DNA of 64,000 nucleotides from Candidatus Hinthialibacter antarcticus (GCA_030765645.1 JAVCCE010000040.1:45867-109866), one strand, 5' to 3'; counted from the first letter of the stretch, positions 26,719-36,366 are shown. The notes: a model not told the origin generated them from the letters alone. Numbers and translations: made by a program.

Positions 26719-28382
26719 ACGCCGTCACAAGAAACCGCCGCGCGATCCTCTGTTTCATATTGCTGGTATGTGCGAGCGCCGCTTCGGAAGCGAACGAAAT
26801 CCGTTTCATCGAAAATGCGCAACAACGCGGCATCGACTTTGTTCAAACCAATGGAAGCCCCCAAAAAGATTACATCGTCGAAGCCAAAGGCGCAGGCGTC
26901 GCAATCGCTGACGTCAACCACGACGGATGGGACGACATCTATTTCGTCAACGGCGCACTGCTTCAACCAACCAGCAACCAACGTCCCAAAAATACGTTGT
27001 ATCTGAATAACGGCGACGGAACATTTCGCGACGCGACCGCAAGCAGCGGGTTAGGCGATGCGGGATTTGGCTGCGGCGCATACTTCGCCGATGTGGACAA
27101 CGACGGCGACCTTGATTGCTATTTAACAAATTTTGGCCCCAACCAGTTGTATCTCAACAACGGCGACGGAACCTTCGTTCGACAAGATAACGCAGGCGGC
27201 GCCCAAAATAACGGGTGGAGCACAGGGGCGGCTTTCGCTGACCTGAACCACGACGGCTATCTTGATTTGTTTGTGGGACAGTATGCCGAATTCAGCGTTA
27301 CACTCGCCGACAAAAAAGGCAAACTCGCGCCCTATCGAGGCGAAATGATGTTCATCGGCCCCAGCGGTTACGTCCCCGCGAATGACAATTTGTTTTTCAA
27401 TAACGGCGACGGTACCTTCAGAGACGTCACCCGGCAATGGGGCGTCAACGAGTTTGGCGCGGGCCGCGCCTTCACCTCCATCTTTAGCGACCTCGACGAT
27501 GACGGCGACCTCGACCTCTACGTCTCGAATGACACCACCACCAATTTGCTCTATGAAAATACCGGTGCGCGTTTTGAAGAAATTTCGATCCTCGCCGGAG
27601 CGGGACTCAGCGAAAGCGGCGATGAACAAGGCGGGATGGGCCTCGCCATCCGTGACGTCAATGGAAACGGACGCTTTGATCTCGCCATCGCCAATTATCA
27701 AGACGAATATAATATCCTGTATGAAAATCAGGGCGGATTGCAATTCGCCGACGCGGCGTTTTCGTCAGGCATCGGAACCGGCACCCGCGACTTGGTCTCG
27801 TTTGGCATGTTGCTCGAAGATTTTGACAACGACGGTTGGCCTGATATGCACATTTCATGCGGACATGTTTATCCAAAGGCAGATACCATCAAACACTTGT
27901 TTGGCTATGCGCAAGCGAATCTATTTTTTCACAATCAAGGCGGCGGGCGTTTTTCTGAAATCACGCAACAAACGGGGCCGGCATCAACGCTCACTGGCGT
28001 ATCGCGCGGCAGCGCCGCCGCCGATTTTGACCACGACGGCGATTTGGATATCGTCATCAATAACCTCGACGGTCGCCCCTTCTTTTTTGAGAACCAAAGT
28101 GAATGCGGCAATTGGATTCAAGTCGCGCTTCAAGACAAGCGCGGGATGCCTGCGTACGGCGCAAAAATCCTGATTGAAACAGAAGGGCGCGAGCAAGTTG
28201 CCGAGTTGTATTCCAGCGCCAGTTTTCTTTCGCAAAGCAGCGCCACGCTGCACATAGGACTCGGCGAATCCCTAATCATTGACCGCATGACTGTCCGCTG
28301 GCCGGATGGGACGCAAGAGAAAAAAGAACACATCTCAACGAATCAAATTTTGATCTGGAAGCAATCAGACGACAAGCCATAG
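26715..28382 (+). CDS. Secreted FG-GAP / ASPIC-UnbV (CRTAC1-like) protein
   Basis: 555 aa with an N-terminal signal peptide (to about residue 29). It has at least six FG-GAP/VCBS calcium-binding propeller repeats, seen as DVNHDGWDDIYFVNG, DVDNDGDLDCYLTN, DLDDDGDLDLYVSND and DFDHDGDLDIVINN, and ends in an ASPIC/UnbV domain (about 455-545, GIGESLIIDRMTVRWPDG-like). These are Ca-loaded beta-propellers of unknown role, thought to act in adhesion or recognition outside the cell. It is translationally coupled to the TPR gene. Confidence 0.88.
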   Translation: MNAVTRNRRAILCFILLVCASAASEANEIRFIENAQQRGIDFVQTNGSPQKDYIVEAKGAGVAIADVNHDGWDDIYFVNGALLQPTSNQRPKNTLYLNNGDGTFRDATASSGLGDAGFGCGAYFADVDNDGDLDCYLTNFGPNQLYLNNGDGTFVRQDNAGGAQNNGWSTGAAFADLNHDGYLDLFVGQYAEFSVTLADKKGKLAPYRGEMMFIGPSGYVPANDNLFFNNGDGTFRDVTRQWGVNEFGAGRAFTSIFSDLDDDGDLDLYVSNDTTTNLLYENTGARFEEISILAGAGLSESGDEQGGMGLAIRDVNGNGRFDLAIANYQDEYNILYENQGGLQFADAAFSSGIGTGTRDLVSFGMLLEDFDNDGWPDMHISCGHVYPKADTIKHLFGYAQANLFFHNQGGGRFSEITQQTGPASTLTGVSRGSAAADFDHDGDLDIVINNLDGRPFFFENQSECGNWIQVALQDKRGMPAYGAKILIETEGREQVAELYSSASFLSQSSATLHIGLGESLIIDRMTVRWPDGTQEKKEHISTNQILIWKQSDDKP

Positions 28383-28584
28383 TTTTATTTCAGAATCGAC
28401 ACTCTTTTTATTTCGTTTCTTCATTGTATTTTTCTCCAGATGAGCAACAATATAGCGGCGCAATAATGTATTTCATTTATTTTGATTGCTGATTCGCTGG
28501 TTTGCCCGTTCCCAATACAACTTGTTTTTATTTACCGAATAGTGATTTGTCGTCTAACGGAGTTGAGTGGAAAAGGATGGAGCC

Positions 28585-29649
28585 ATGCGTCTGCGTTGTT
28601 TGATTATTGATACCGATTTAGATTTCATTGCCCGCATACGGACGCTGTTAGATGCAGTCCCCTCTCTTGGCATTGAAACCGTCAACAATGTGCATGACAC
28701 AGCGCAAAGCATCAATTCACAAAGCCCAAATTTGGTGATTGCCCGCCGCGACCTGCTAGGCGAGGAGTTTGGCAGAGTGATCCATGCGCTGAGTCGGATC
28801 AACATCCGCTGTTATGTCATCATTGTCGTTCAAAGCGCAACAGCCGAGCAACTAAAAGCCGCCGCACAAAGCAAAGTCATCCAAGACATCATCACCCACG
28901 ATGTTGATGACAAACGGCTCAGCAGTGCGCTGAATAAAGGCGTCGATGTAATTCTTGGCCAAAACCGCCCGGGCAAACACTATCGCGGCTTTATGGGCTT
29001 TGTTGGAATTACGCCCTCCTTACGTGAGCGCAAAATTTTAACCGAAGTCAACATGGGGATTTTACATAACCGCTCCGCCCGCCTTGCGATTGACTATTGG
29101 CGCAACCATCCCAGTTCACAAATGATCTCGGTCGCGTTGAATGTAAACGAATCGCTTTCTTCCCGCTCAGAAGAACAGATTGAAAACTGGGAAAACCATG
29201 ATCTCAAACCGTGGGAAATCGCCCTGTATGAAGCGCAGAACCATTACGTGGAATATTGGCAGGAACCTATTCGAGGAGGGTTGTTGCCCAGTATCATCCC
29301 ATCCGTATTACAATATGACAATGGCAGTATTGCTCCGATGGATTCGCAAAAACAAGCAAACATTCTCGTTAAAATTAACCGCATGACGCAACGAGGAGAG
29401 TTGCACGAAATTTTAAAGTCGATGGGGATCGCGTTCCACGTTGAATCAACGGAGGCGGAGAAAAAAGATTTTGAACAATATATTTCCCGATTGAAAGACC
29501 GCATTGACGTCGTTGATAAAAAACATCCAAACCTGATGCGGCCGCCGGAAGAATTAGAGCGAGAAAAATTCACACCCGATAAAGCGGCGCCGATCAGCGA
29601 CGATTCGCGGCGCATGGCGTTTGTTCAAAAAACAGGCGGACGACGCTAA
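28585..29649 (+). CDS. Protein with degenerate receiver domain
   Basis: 354 aa. The N-terminal 120 residues follow a CheY-like pattern (MRLRCLIIDTD; LVIARRD; CYVIIVVQSA). However, the phosphoacceptor place is Arg54 instead of Asp, and the late Lys is replaced (IITHDVDD), so phosphorylation is unlikely. The remaining 230 residues match no domain I know; they are charged and Trp-rich in the middle (YWRNHP, NHYVEYWQEP). An ATG at 28585 with GGATGGAG upstream is chosen over the GTG at 28567. It converges on the ABC-F gene with a 4-nt overlap. Confidence 0.75.
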   Translation: MRLRCLIIDTDLDFIARIRTLLDAVPSLGIETVNNVHDTAQSINSQSPNLVIARRDLLGEEFGRVIHALSRINIRCYVIIVVQSATAEQLKAAAQSKVIQDIITHDVDDKRLSSALNKGVDVILGQNRPGKHYRGFMGFVGITPSLRERKILTEVNMGILHNRSARLAIDYWRNHPSSQMISVALNVNESLSSRSEEQIENWENHDLKPWEIALYEAQNHYVEYWQEPIRGGLLPSIIPSVLQYDNGSIAPMDSQKQANILVKINRMTQRGELHEILKSMGIAFHVESTEAEKKDFEQYISRLKDRIDVVDKKHPNLMRPPEELEREKFTPDKAAPISDDSRRMAFVQKTGGRR

Positions 29650-31592
29650 CCCCGGTCTAACTGTTCGATCAAGTCTTCCCATTGGGCGTACAGAATATCT
29701 TTACGTTCCAGCAAGTGGTCATAGCGAAGTTTGGCGGAACGCATTTCGTCCGCTTTGCGAACGATTTCGCCTGACGCCATTTTTTCTTCCAGCGTTTGCA
29801 TTTCATTTTCGACTTCGTGAATTTCCGTCTCGACGGCTTCGTACTGTTTTCGCTGTTCACGACGGACGGCGGACAATTTGTTTCGTTCTTGGGCCTCGCG
29901 GCGCTTTTGCTCTTTGCGTTGCTGACGCTGCCCTTGTTCATCTTTGCTCGCAGCGTTTGCGGTTTTTGTTTGCGGTTCATTATCTTGTTGAAGCCGCTTG
30001 GCGTATTGATAGTCGCTGAAGTCGCCGCGATAAACAACCAGGCGTCCAGCTTCCATCTCCCAAATTTGTTGGGCGAGGCGGTCGGCGAAAAAGCGATCAT
30101 GCGAAACGAACACAATCGCGCCAGGAAAATTCTTCAGCGTTGCTTCCAAGGTTTCGACCGTACGAATATCGAGGTGATTGAGCGGTTCGTCTAGCAGCAA
30201 TACGTTGCAAGGATGCACCAGCAATTTCGCCAGCGCCAAGCGGCTTTTCTCGCCGCCGCTTAACACCGACACCGGTTTAAAGACGTCTTCGCCGCGAAAC
30301 AGAAACGGCGCCAGTACGTCGCGCAAACTTGCCTGCATCTCAGGCGGCGCGGCGGCGGACAGCTCATCCAAGACGCTGCGAGTCGATTCTTGCAATTCCG
30401 CCTGTTGCTGTGAAAAATACGCGATGCGCGAGTTCGCCCCCCACTCGACCTTCCCATCAGTGGGCGCAAGCGTCTTGGCAAGCAAACCCACCAGCGTACT
30501 CTTGCCCGCGCCGTTCGGCCCCCATAGGCAAATACGGTCTTCGCGAAAAACGACTGCGTCGACCGGATGCAATGCGCGAAAATCGCCGTAACAATGCCCC
30601 ACGCCCTCTAACCGGATCGCATCTTTGCTGCCGCGCGGCGTTTGCGGCATGGGGATCGACACCACCGGCGTATCTTCTGCAATTTCGATTCGCTCAATTT
30701 TTTCTAATTGCTTAATGCGCGACTGCGCTTGGGCCGCTTTGGTATTTTTTGCGCGGAAGCGGCGCACAAAATCTTCCATGTGGGCGATTTCTTTGTCTTG
30801 CTGCTTTTTTTGGGCAATCAGTTGTTCGCGCATAAACGCTTTCTGTTCACGATATTTTGTATAATTGCCCGTGTACAGATAAAAACGTCCCCGTTCGATT
30901 TCCGCGATTTCGTTGGTCATGCGGTCGAGAAAAAAGCGGTCGTGACTGACAATCGCTAAACCGCATTCCATTGATTGCAAATATTGTTCGAGCCATTCAA
31001 GCGTTGCAGGGTCTAAGTGATTGGTGGGTTCATCCAGCAGCATGATGTCATGCTGTTCGAGCAGTATTTTTCCTAACAAGACGCGCATCCGCCAACCGCC
31101 GCTAAACTCTGCAACCTGGCGGTCCCAATCCGCATGTTGAAACCCAAGGCCCAGCAAGATTTTTTTTGCGTCGGACTCGCGTTGGTAGCCGCCGCGATGT
31201 TGAAAGTCTTCTTGCAATTCACCGTAGCGTTTTACGGCGCGGGCGTGCGCAGGCGTTGAATCGTCCAAATGTTCAATCTCATCCAAGAGCGATTTGATGT
31301 CTCGCTCCATTTGGTTCAATGGTTCGAACGCTTGCCATAGGGCTTCGCCCACCGTCATGCGCGGCAGTTCGGTGCTGTCTTGAGGTAGATAGCCCAGCCG
31401 CAAATTTTTTGACGTCTCGATATTGCCGGCTTCGAGAGTGTACTCACCCGTCAATACGCGCAGCAGCGACGATTTGCCGGAACCATTATCACCGACCAAC
31501 CCTACCCGCTTGGTCGAATCAATGCGCCACGACAAATTGGAAAATATGATGTTTCCGCCTAACCGGAGTTGGGCGTCTGTAATCGAGATCAT
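29646..31592 (-). CDS. ABC-F family ATPase
   Basis: 648 aa with two ABC cassettes and no membrane segments. Cassette 1: GDNGSGKSS Walker A, FSGGWRMRV signature, LLDEPTNHLD Walker B. Cassette 2: GPNGAGKST, LSGGEKSRL, LLDEPLNHLD. Between them is the charged ABC-F linker. A C-terminal charged coiled coil (about 530-640) matches the Uup/YheS side of the family. ABC-F proteins bind the ribosomal E site and rescue stalled translation. No resistance context is visible, so a housekeeping role is likely. There is no clear Shine-Dalgarno. Confidence 0.93.
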   Translation of the reverse strand: MISITDAQLRLGGNIIFSNLSWRIDSTKRVGLVGDNGSGKSSLLRVLTGEYTLEAGNIETSKNLRLGYLPQDSTELPRMTVGEALWQAFEPLNQMERDIKSLLDEIEHLDDSTPAHARAVKRYGELQEDFQHRGGYQRESDAKKILLGLGFQHADWDRQVAEFSGGWRMRVLLGKILLEQHDIMLLDEPTNHLDPATLEWLEQYLQSMECGLAIVSHDRFFLDRMTNEIAEIERGRFYLYTGNYTKYREQKAFMREQLIAQKKQQDKEIAHMEDFVRRFRAKNTKAAQAQSRIKQLEKIERIEIAEDTPVVSIPMPQTPRGSKDAIRLEGVGHCYGDFRALHPVDAVVFREDRICLWGPNGAGKSTLVGLLAKTLAPTDGKVEWGANSRIAYFSQQQAELQESTRSVLDELSAAAPPEMQASLRDVLAPFLFRGEDVFKPVSVLSGGEKSRLALAKLLVHPCNVLLLDEPLNHLDIRTVETLEATLKNFPGAIVFVSHDRFFADRLAQQIWEMEAGRLVVYRGDFSDYQYAKRLQQDNEPQTKTANAASKDEQGQRQQRKEQKRREAQERNKLSAVRREQRKQYEAVETEIHEVENEMQTLEEKMASGEIVRKADEMRSAKLRYDHLLERKDILYAQWEDLIEQLDRG

Positions 31593-31687
31593 GTCAAATA
31601 CACTTTAAGCCTAAAGAATTCGTCGAACCCACAGTATCCTAATCGGAGTTTCGTATTCAGCCAATCCAACGAGCCGAGTTAAACACG

Positions 31688-32680
31688 ATGTCGCTTCGAT
31701 TAATTGAACTCTATGTTTCGATGAACGCCGCAAAATGGGTGCAACAAAGCCTGGACGAACACCCCGCATTCGTCGTTGAAACGCGCAATATGGAAGATGA
31801 GCGCTGTTGCCTGCACATCATTTCGCATTCGCAAAAACTCGAACCCTTACTCGATGCGCTCGAGCAAAAATTAAGCGGGACGGAATTTCGCATCGTGCTG
31901 TACCCGCTGGTAGCGTCGCTGCCCCGTTTGGAAGAACCCGACAATGGAGATGATGAGGCGGAAGAACAGAAATCACCGGAACGAATCCACCGCGAAGAAT
32001 TGTATAACGGCTTATTCGAGTCAGCGCAGGTTAACCGGGCATATATTTGGATGGTTATTCTGTCTGCGATCGTCGCTTCGGGCGGGCTGATACGCGATAA
32101 CGCCGCCGTGATTATTGGCGCGATGGTCATTGCGCCGTTGCTAGGGCCGAATATGGCGCTGGCGTTGTCATTCACCTTGGCGGATTTCAAACTGGCAAAA
32201 AAAGCGCTGCACACCATCAGCGTCGGCTTTTTTATCTCGCTCGGGCTGGCCCTGTTGCTTGGTTTGCTCTACCACCCCATTACCCCCGAGACGCATGAAT
32301 TTGCGGCCCGTACGGACATCGCGCTATGGGACATCATGTTGGCGTTGTGCTCTGGCGCAGCGGCGGCTCTTTCGCTCACCACCGGTACCGCCAGCGCTAT
32401 GGTCGGCGTCATGGTCGCAGTCGCGTTGATGCCCCCATTGGTCGCCTTTGGCATGTTGTTAGGCGCGGGGCATTTCGAATTGGCTCTACGCGCGTTCATC
32501 CTGGTGTTTTCCAATGTGATTTGCGTCAACCTGGCGGGCGTTGCCATGTTTCGATTTCAGGGGATTCGCCCACGGACGTGGTGGGATGAAGACCGCGCCC
32601 GGCGACACTCCAGACAAGCGCTGATGATTTGGACGCTTCTTTTGTTCTGTTTGATTTTTATTATCGTTAATTATCTTTAA
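31688..32680 (+). CDS. DUF389 (TIGR00341) family membrane protein
   Basis: 330 aa: a soluble N-terminal domain (about 1-105), then six or so membrane helices. The DUF389 hallmark is SAIVASGGLIRDNAAVIIGAMVIAPLLGP, quoted in part as IIGAMVIAPLLGP; GTASAMVGVMVAVALMPP is also present. The family is widespread and has no settled function, though transport is suspected. It is transcribed divergently from the ABC-F gene, and its 3' end nearly touches the convergent ABC permease operon (3-nt gap). Confidence 0.9.
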   Translation: MSLRLIELYVSMNAAKWVQQSLDEHPAFVVETRNMEDERCCLHIISHSQKLEPLLDALEQKLSGTEFRIVLYPLVASLPRLEEPDNGDDEAEEQKSPERIHREELYNGLFESAQVNRAYIWMVILSAIVASGGLIRDNAAVIIGAMVIAPLLGPNMALALSFTLADFKLAKKALHTISVGFFISLGLALLLGLLYHPITPETHEFAARTDIALWDIMLALCSGAAAALSLTTGTASAMVGVMVAVALMPPLVAFGMLLGAGHFELALRAFILVFSNVICVNLAGVAMFRFQGIRPRTWWDEDRARRHSRQALMIWTLLLFCLIFIIVNYL

Positions 32681-32683
32681 TGG

Positions 32684-33832
32684 CTAAGCCGTCTTTCTCT
32701 TTAAAAAGAACAATGCAATACCAAGAAACGAGAGCGCAAACAACCACAAAATCGCACATTCAAGCATGACCGCATCCCATGATTTGCCAAACGACATGAC
32801 GTCATGCAGCCCCTGAACGCCCCAATAGGTTGGGAAAAATTTCGCAACGGTTTTCATCGCATCCGGCATAACTTCAATCGGCCACCAACAGCCGCCCAAA
32901 GCAGAAGCGATCATCGTAACTGCCATACCGAAACCAGTCACCTGTTGTTCGTGAGTACAAACCGAACCGAAAAAGACCCCAATGGCCCCGCAGCATACCG
33001 CCAAACTAACAACGACAGGAACCAGTGCGATAGGATGGTCGCCGATGCTCACGCCGAATATGAAGTTGCCCAAAATGATCAGTGAAGTCGCTTGAAGGAT
33101 GGGGATGAGCGAACGTCCCGCCATTTTTCCGAGAAAAATCTCACCGTTCGAGGTTGGCGTTGATGAAAGACGAACGTCACTACGTTGGTTTTTCTCTTGC
33201 AATAGCGAGATGCCGCCAAACATAATGGTGTTCATCAATACGAACATAACAATGTAACCGGGCAACAATAACGCCTGACCAAACGGAGGCGGCTTGAGGT
33301 TGTTAATCATCTTTTTCTCAACGATGAATTGAGGCGTCTTGTTAAGTTCGGCGTCGAGTTTTTCTTGCGTCTTTTGGGTCCAACGATTGTTGACCACATC
33401 CACCGCCGCCAATGCCCCCGTGAATTTCACAATCGCGTTCGCAAGGCGCACCTGCGCGTTTAAAGTGTGTTCTTGATTGCCTTTGCCCTTGGCGAAGATG
33501 ACATCAACATGTTCGCCTTCGAGAATACTCGCTGAAAACGTCGCCGGCAGAATAATCGTTCTCGCCCAATATTGCACATATTGCTCATCAGTCGCCGAAC
33601 GCACGTCAACACTCACTTTGTCTGCTTTCAGTTGATCAATGAATTTTGTAGAGAGTTCGTGCTGGTCTAAATTGATGACAGGCAGCCAAGTGGTTTGATC
33701 TGACGGGTCGCCCATCATTCCGCCAAATAAATAGACGAATCCCAATGGCATGATGACCATCCAAAAGATCGCCAGGCGGTCTTTCATCATGCGTTTTAAG
33801 TCGCAGAGCGCAATACGCAGCCAATTAGGCAT
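32684..33832 (-). CDS. ABC-2 type permease (full length)
   Basis: 382 aa of ABC-2 membrane type: a first helix near 20-40 (FWMVIMPLGFVYLFGG), a large extracytoplasmic domain (about 45-200), then five helices, including VMFVLMNTIMFGGISLLQEKN and the conserved Gly/Ala-rich core. The start is the ATG whose first base overlaps the upstream stop (TAATG), not the ORF start farther up. It is the last gene of a four-gene operon with one ATPase, so it probably pairs with the split permease to form a YhhJ/YbhS-like exporter of drugs, lipids or polymers. Confidence 0.88.
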   Translation of the reverse strand: MPNWLRIALCDLKRMMKDRLAIFWMVIMPLGFVYLFGGMMGDPSDQTTWLPVINLDQHELSTKFIDQLKADKVSVDVRSATDEQYVQYWARTIILPATFSASILEGEHVDVIFAKGKGNQEHTLNAQVRLANAIVKFTGALAAVDVVNNRWTQKTQEKLDAELNKTPQFIVEKKMINNLKPPPFGQALLLPGYIVMFVLMNTIMFGGISLLQEKNQRSDVRLSSTPTSNGEIFLGKMAGRSLIPILQATSLIILGNFIFGVSIGDHPIALVPVVVSLAVCCGAIGVFFGSVCTHEQQVTGFGMAVTMIASALGGCWWPIEVMPDAMKTVAKFFPTYWGVQGLHDVMSFGKSWDAVMLECAILWLFALSFLGIALFFLKRKTA

Positions 33833-34440
33833 TACAGTTCTCCCGACTCGATGCGGCGCTTGAATCTCCAAGCCCCCAAGCCCAGCGTTACAATTCCAAT
33901 GGTGAACAAAATGGTCATCGGTTGAATCAGGGCCGTCATGCTTTGCCCTTCAACAACAGCGTCGATACCGATGACGCCCCAACGAATAAACGAATAGACA
34001 GACAACTGTTTCATCAATTGCGGCATGGCTTCATAGGGCATCATCCCTCCGCCGATAGCAGCCATCGCCAAAATCAAAATCACCGACAACGCGCCCGCGC
34101 TTTCAATTGTTTTAGATATAGAATAGACCAACGTCATCACGCCAACGTAGGCGATGTTGCAAACAGAGAGATGAATGAGCAACAAAAACACATTGCCCCA
34201 GTTCATGCCAAACAATAACCAAGCGCCGATTATCATAAGAATTTCGGCGATCAGGCAAAGCATGAAGCAATAGATCATCTTTGAAATGAGAATTTGAGTG
34301 ATCGTTAATGTAGAAGAATACATACGCCGCAAAGTGGTTTTTTGCTGTTCGGCAAAAATATCATTCATGCCGTTTTGCGCGATAAACACCACCCACATCA
34401 ACATCATGCCGGGAAGTATAATACTGACCATCTCACTCAT
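33832..34440 (-). CDS. ABC-2 type permease, C-terminal half (split gene)
   Basis: 202 aa holding only the C-terminal five helices of an ABC-2 permease (MSEMVSIILPGMMLMWVVF through GAWRFKRRIESGEL). The missing N-terminal helix and ectodomain are in the preceding ORF (34433-35116). The two overlap by 8 nt in different frames (ATGAGTGA). The ATG has its own strong AGGGAGG Shine-Dalgarno 6 nt upstream, which suggests real coupled initiation. A simple frameshift, biological or in the assembly, is the alternative. The longer ORF reaching 34608 is out-of-frame shadow and is not used. Confidence 0.75.
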   Translation of the reverse strand: MSEMVSIILPGMMLMWVVFIAQNGMNDIFAEQQKTTLRRMYSSTLTITQILISKMIYCFMLCLIAEILMIIGAWLLFGMNWGNVFLLLIHLSVCNIAYVGVMTLVYSISKTIESAGALSVILILAMAAIGGGMMPYEAMPQLMKQLSVYSFIRWGVIGIDAVVEGQSMTALIQPMTILFTIGIVTLGLGAWRFKRRIESGEL

Positions 34441-35116
34441 CAGACGCCTCCCTGGCTGCGTTGGCGCGGGACGCGCTGACGATGTATTCGCTGGCATTAA
34501 CCTGGTCGATCTGAATGATAGGCGGGAAAACATACGTCCGTATTTGTTCGACTTTCTGAAATGCCTGATAAAACAACATCGCGGCGGCCCAGCTGCCGGG
34601 AAACTCATCCTGATCGATCATTTCGGTAAATTGTTCTAATTCGTCCCCGATTAGATTCAGCGTCTCTGAAACTCCAATCGCCAGAATGTCCGTGCCGTGT
34701 TCAATCACGCGAGGCAGCATGACTTCGGCGGGATTGGGATAGAACTCCATTATTGCCTCATTGCCTTCTAACAAATCACGGCTGAGATTTTCAGGAAGCA
34801 CCAATAAAGCAGACGCCTTGCGGTCTTCTAACATACGGACGCCGTCTTCAAATGTTTCGACAATGTGCATTTGCAGGCGAGAGTCCATATCACGCTGGTT
34901 TTCTAATGACCGGATAAAGTTTCCTATCATCTCTTCATCATGGTCTAACACGGCGATATGAAGCGTAATGTCGATGCTGTCATCATTTTGCCCGCCGAAT
35001 GACATTGAGACCAAAAATGTGACCAGCAATGGAATCAACACCATCACCAACAGGCCGATGGGGTTTTTCCATGCGCGAATTAAATCTTTTTTAACAAGAT
35101 GTAGAATCACGTTCAA
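34433..35116 (-). CDS. ABC-2 type permease, N-terminal half (split gene)
   Basis: 227 aa with an N-terminal amphipathic stretch, one membrane helix (about 20-40, NPIGLLVMVLIPLLVTFLV) and a 180-residue extracytoplasmic domain, ending just where the next helix should begin. Together with the following ORF it makes a permease of about 430 aa, near the length of the neighbour at 32684. It starts with an ATGA overlap on the ATPase gene. As a single-helix subunit it would be non-functional alone, so it is either assembled with the C half or broken. Confidence 0.78.
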   Translation of the reverse strand: MNVILHLVKKDLIRAWKNPIGLLVMVLIPLLVTFLVSMSFGGQNDDSIDITLHIAVLDHDEEMIGNFIRSLENQRDMDSRLQMHIVETFEDGVRMLEDRKASALLVLPENLSRDLLEGNEAIMEFYPNPAEVMLPRVIEHGTDILAIGVSETLNLIGDELEQFTEMIDQDEFPGSWAAAMLFYQAFQKVEQIRTYVFPPIIQIDQVNASEYIVSASRANAAREASDE

Positions 35117-36039
35117 TCTCTCAGCTCGCGTCCCGTTAGTTTTAAAAACACGCTCTCTAAACTGGGTTTCTGAATCGACATATCAGCGATTGACAAGCCC
35201 GCGCCAGTCATGGTTTGAACCAATTGCCCGATGCCGAATCCATTCTCTTTCAATGACAAGGTCACCGAATTTTCCGCCGCTGTGAGAATTTTAATTTGCT
35301 CTACGTTCAAGGTTTCTTGAATCTTGGCAGCGGAAAACTCACCGCGAATGCTGACCACTTCCCCATCGCCGACGACTTGAGCGAGTTCATCAATGGTTCC
35401 CATTTCGAGAATTTTTCCGTGGTCGATAATGGCGATGCGCTGGCAGAGCGCTTCGGCTTCTTCGAGGTGATGAGTGGTGAATAATATGGTTGCCCCTTCA
35501 CTGGCGATCTCGCGAATGATATCAAGAATGGCGTTACGCGCTTGGGGGTCGATGCCCACCGTCGGTTCATCCAACAACACAAATTTTGGTTTATGAACCA
35601 GGCCGATGGCAAGATTCAGGCGGCGTTTCATGCCGCCGGAGAATTGCTTAACGGGCTCTTTAGCGCGGTCGCTGAGGCCAACGCGTTCCAACACCTCTTG
35701 AATATTCTTCTTCAACTCACTGCCGGGGAGATGATACAATCCGCCCCAAAATTTTAGATTTTCAATTGCAGTCAGTTCTTCATAAATGGCTAGGTCTTGT
35801 GGAACCAGACCGATATTTCGTTTGGCTCGTTTGGGCGATTGCCAAACATCAACACCGTCAATGATCGACGTCCCGCCGTCCGGCTTCAGCAAACCGCACA
35901 GCATATTCAACGTGGTTGTTTTCCCTGCGCCGTTTGGTCCTAAAAAACCAAACAATTCACCGTCCGCAACCTCGAACGAGATGCGGTCAACCGCTTTCAG
36001 ACTGCCGAAACTTTTTTCGATTTCATGTACGGATATCAT
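35113..36039 (-). CDS. ABC transporter ATP-binding protein
   Basis: 308-aa ATPase of the DrrA/YhhJ-linked type: Walker A GPNGAGKTT, signature FSGGMKRRLNLA, Walker B FVLLDEPTVGID and the switch His in LFTTHHLEEAE. A C-terminal DrrA-like extension follows the cassette. The start MISVHE is preferred over the upstream ORF start because GGGGAAG sits right before it. It is first in the operon, driving the split permease and the full permease. The substrate is not evident. Confidence 0.93.
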   Translation of the reverse strand: MISVHEIEKSFGSLKAVDRISFEVADGELFGFLGPNGAGKTTTLNMLCGLLKPDGGTSIIDGVDVWQSPKRAKRNIGLVPQDLAIYEELTAIENLKFWGGLYHLPGSELKKNIQEVLERVGLSDRAKEPVKQFSGGMKRRLNLAIGLVHKPKFVLLDEPTVGIDPQARNAILDIIREIASEGATILFTTHHLEEAEALCQRIAIIDHGKILEMGTIDELAQVVGDGEVVSIRGEFSAAKIQETLNVEQIKILTAAENSVTLSLKENGFGIGQLVQTMTGAGLSIADMSIQKPSLESVFLKLTGRELRD

Positions 36040-36311
36040 CTTCCCCGCCCTAGCCAGAATGCTTTTATAGTGTTGCCAAATCAACGCACGGATTAAATTT
36101 ACTTATCACTTTCTATCGCTGAACCCTTCGAGCGCGCTTAACAAGCATCTATGTAAATCGTCTTAGGTTCTCATGCACAACATTCCCACACAAGGATTAC
36201 GAGATGAGTATAAAAAACATTTAATGGAAATTGAAAAAAAATGGAGCATGACTGAAACCAGGCGTAGGGCGAGTTCTTACCCCACCGTTGAAGACTGTTA
36301 AAATATTGCTT

Positions 36312-36336
36312 GGTGGGCTGCTAGCGCGAGCCCACC
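36312..36336. repeat. Palindromic hairpin GGTGGGCT / AGCCCACC
   Basis: Eight-bp perfect stem with a 9-nt loop. It sits inside a longer imperfect inverted structure bounded by GTAGGG near 36265 and CCCTAC near 36340. Confidence 0.5.
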
Positions 36337-36366
36337 CTACTGGGTCACAGTGACTACGTTTGGTTC

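Noticed and set aside
27123..27743. 206-aa ORF on the minus strand within the FG-GAP gene
   Set aside because: Antisense shadow of repetitive Asp/Gly-rich coding sequence; the sense strand has full domain support.
27382..28173. 263-aa plus-strand ORF inside the FG-GAP gene
   Set aside because: Out-of-frame low-complexity (Ser/Thr/Pro) translation of the same repeats.
34441..34608. N-terminal extension of the C-half permease ORF up to 34608
   Set aside because: Translation is basic and Ser/Pro-rich, out of frame with the preceding permease half; the ATG at 34440 has the ribosome site.
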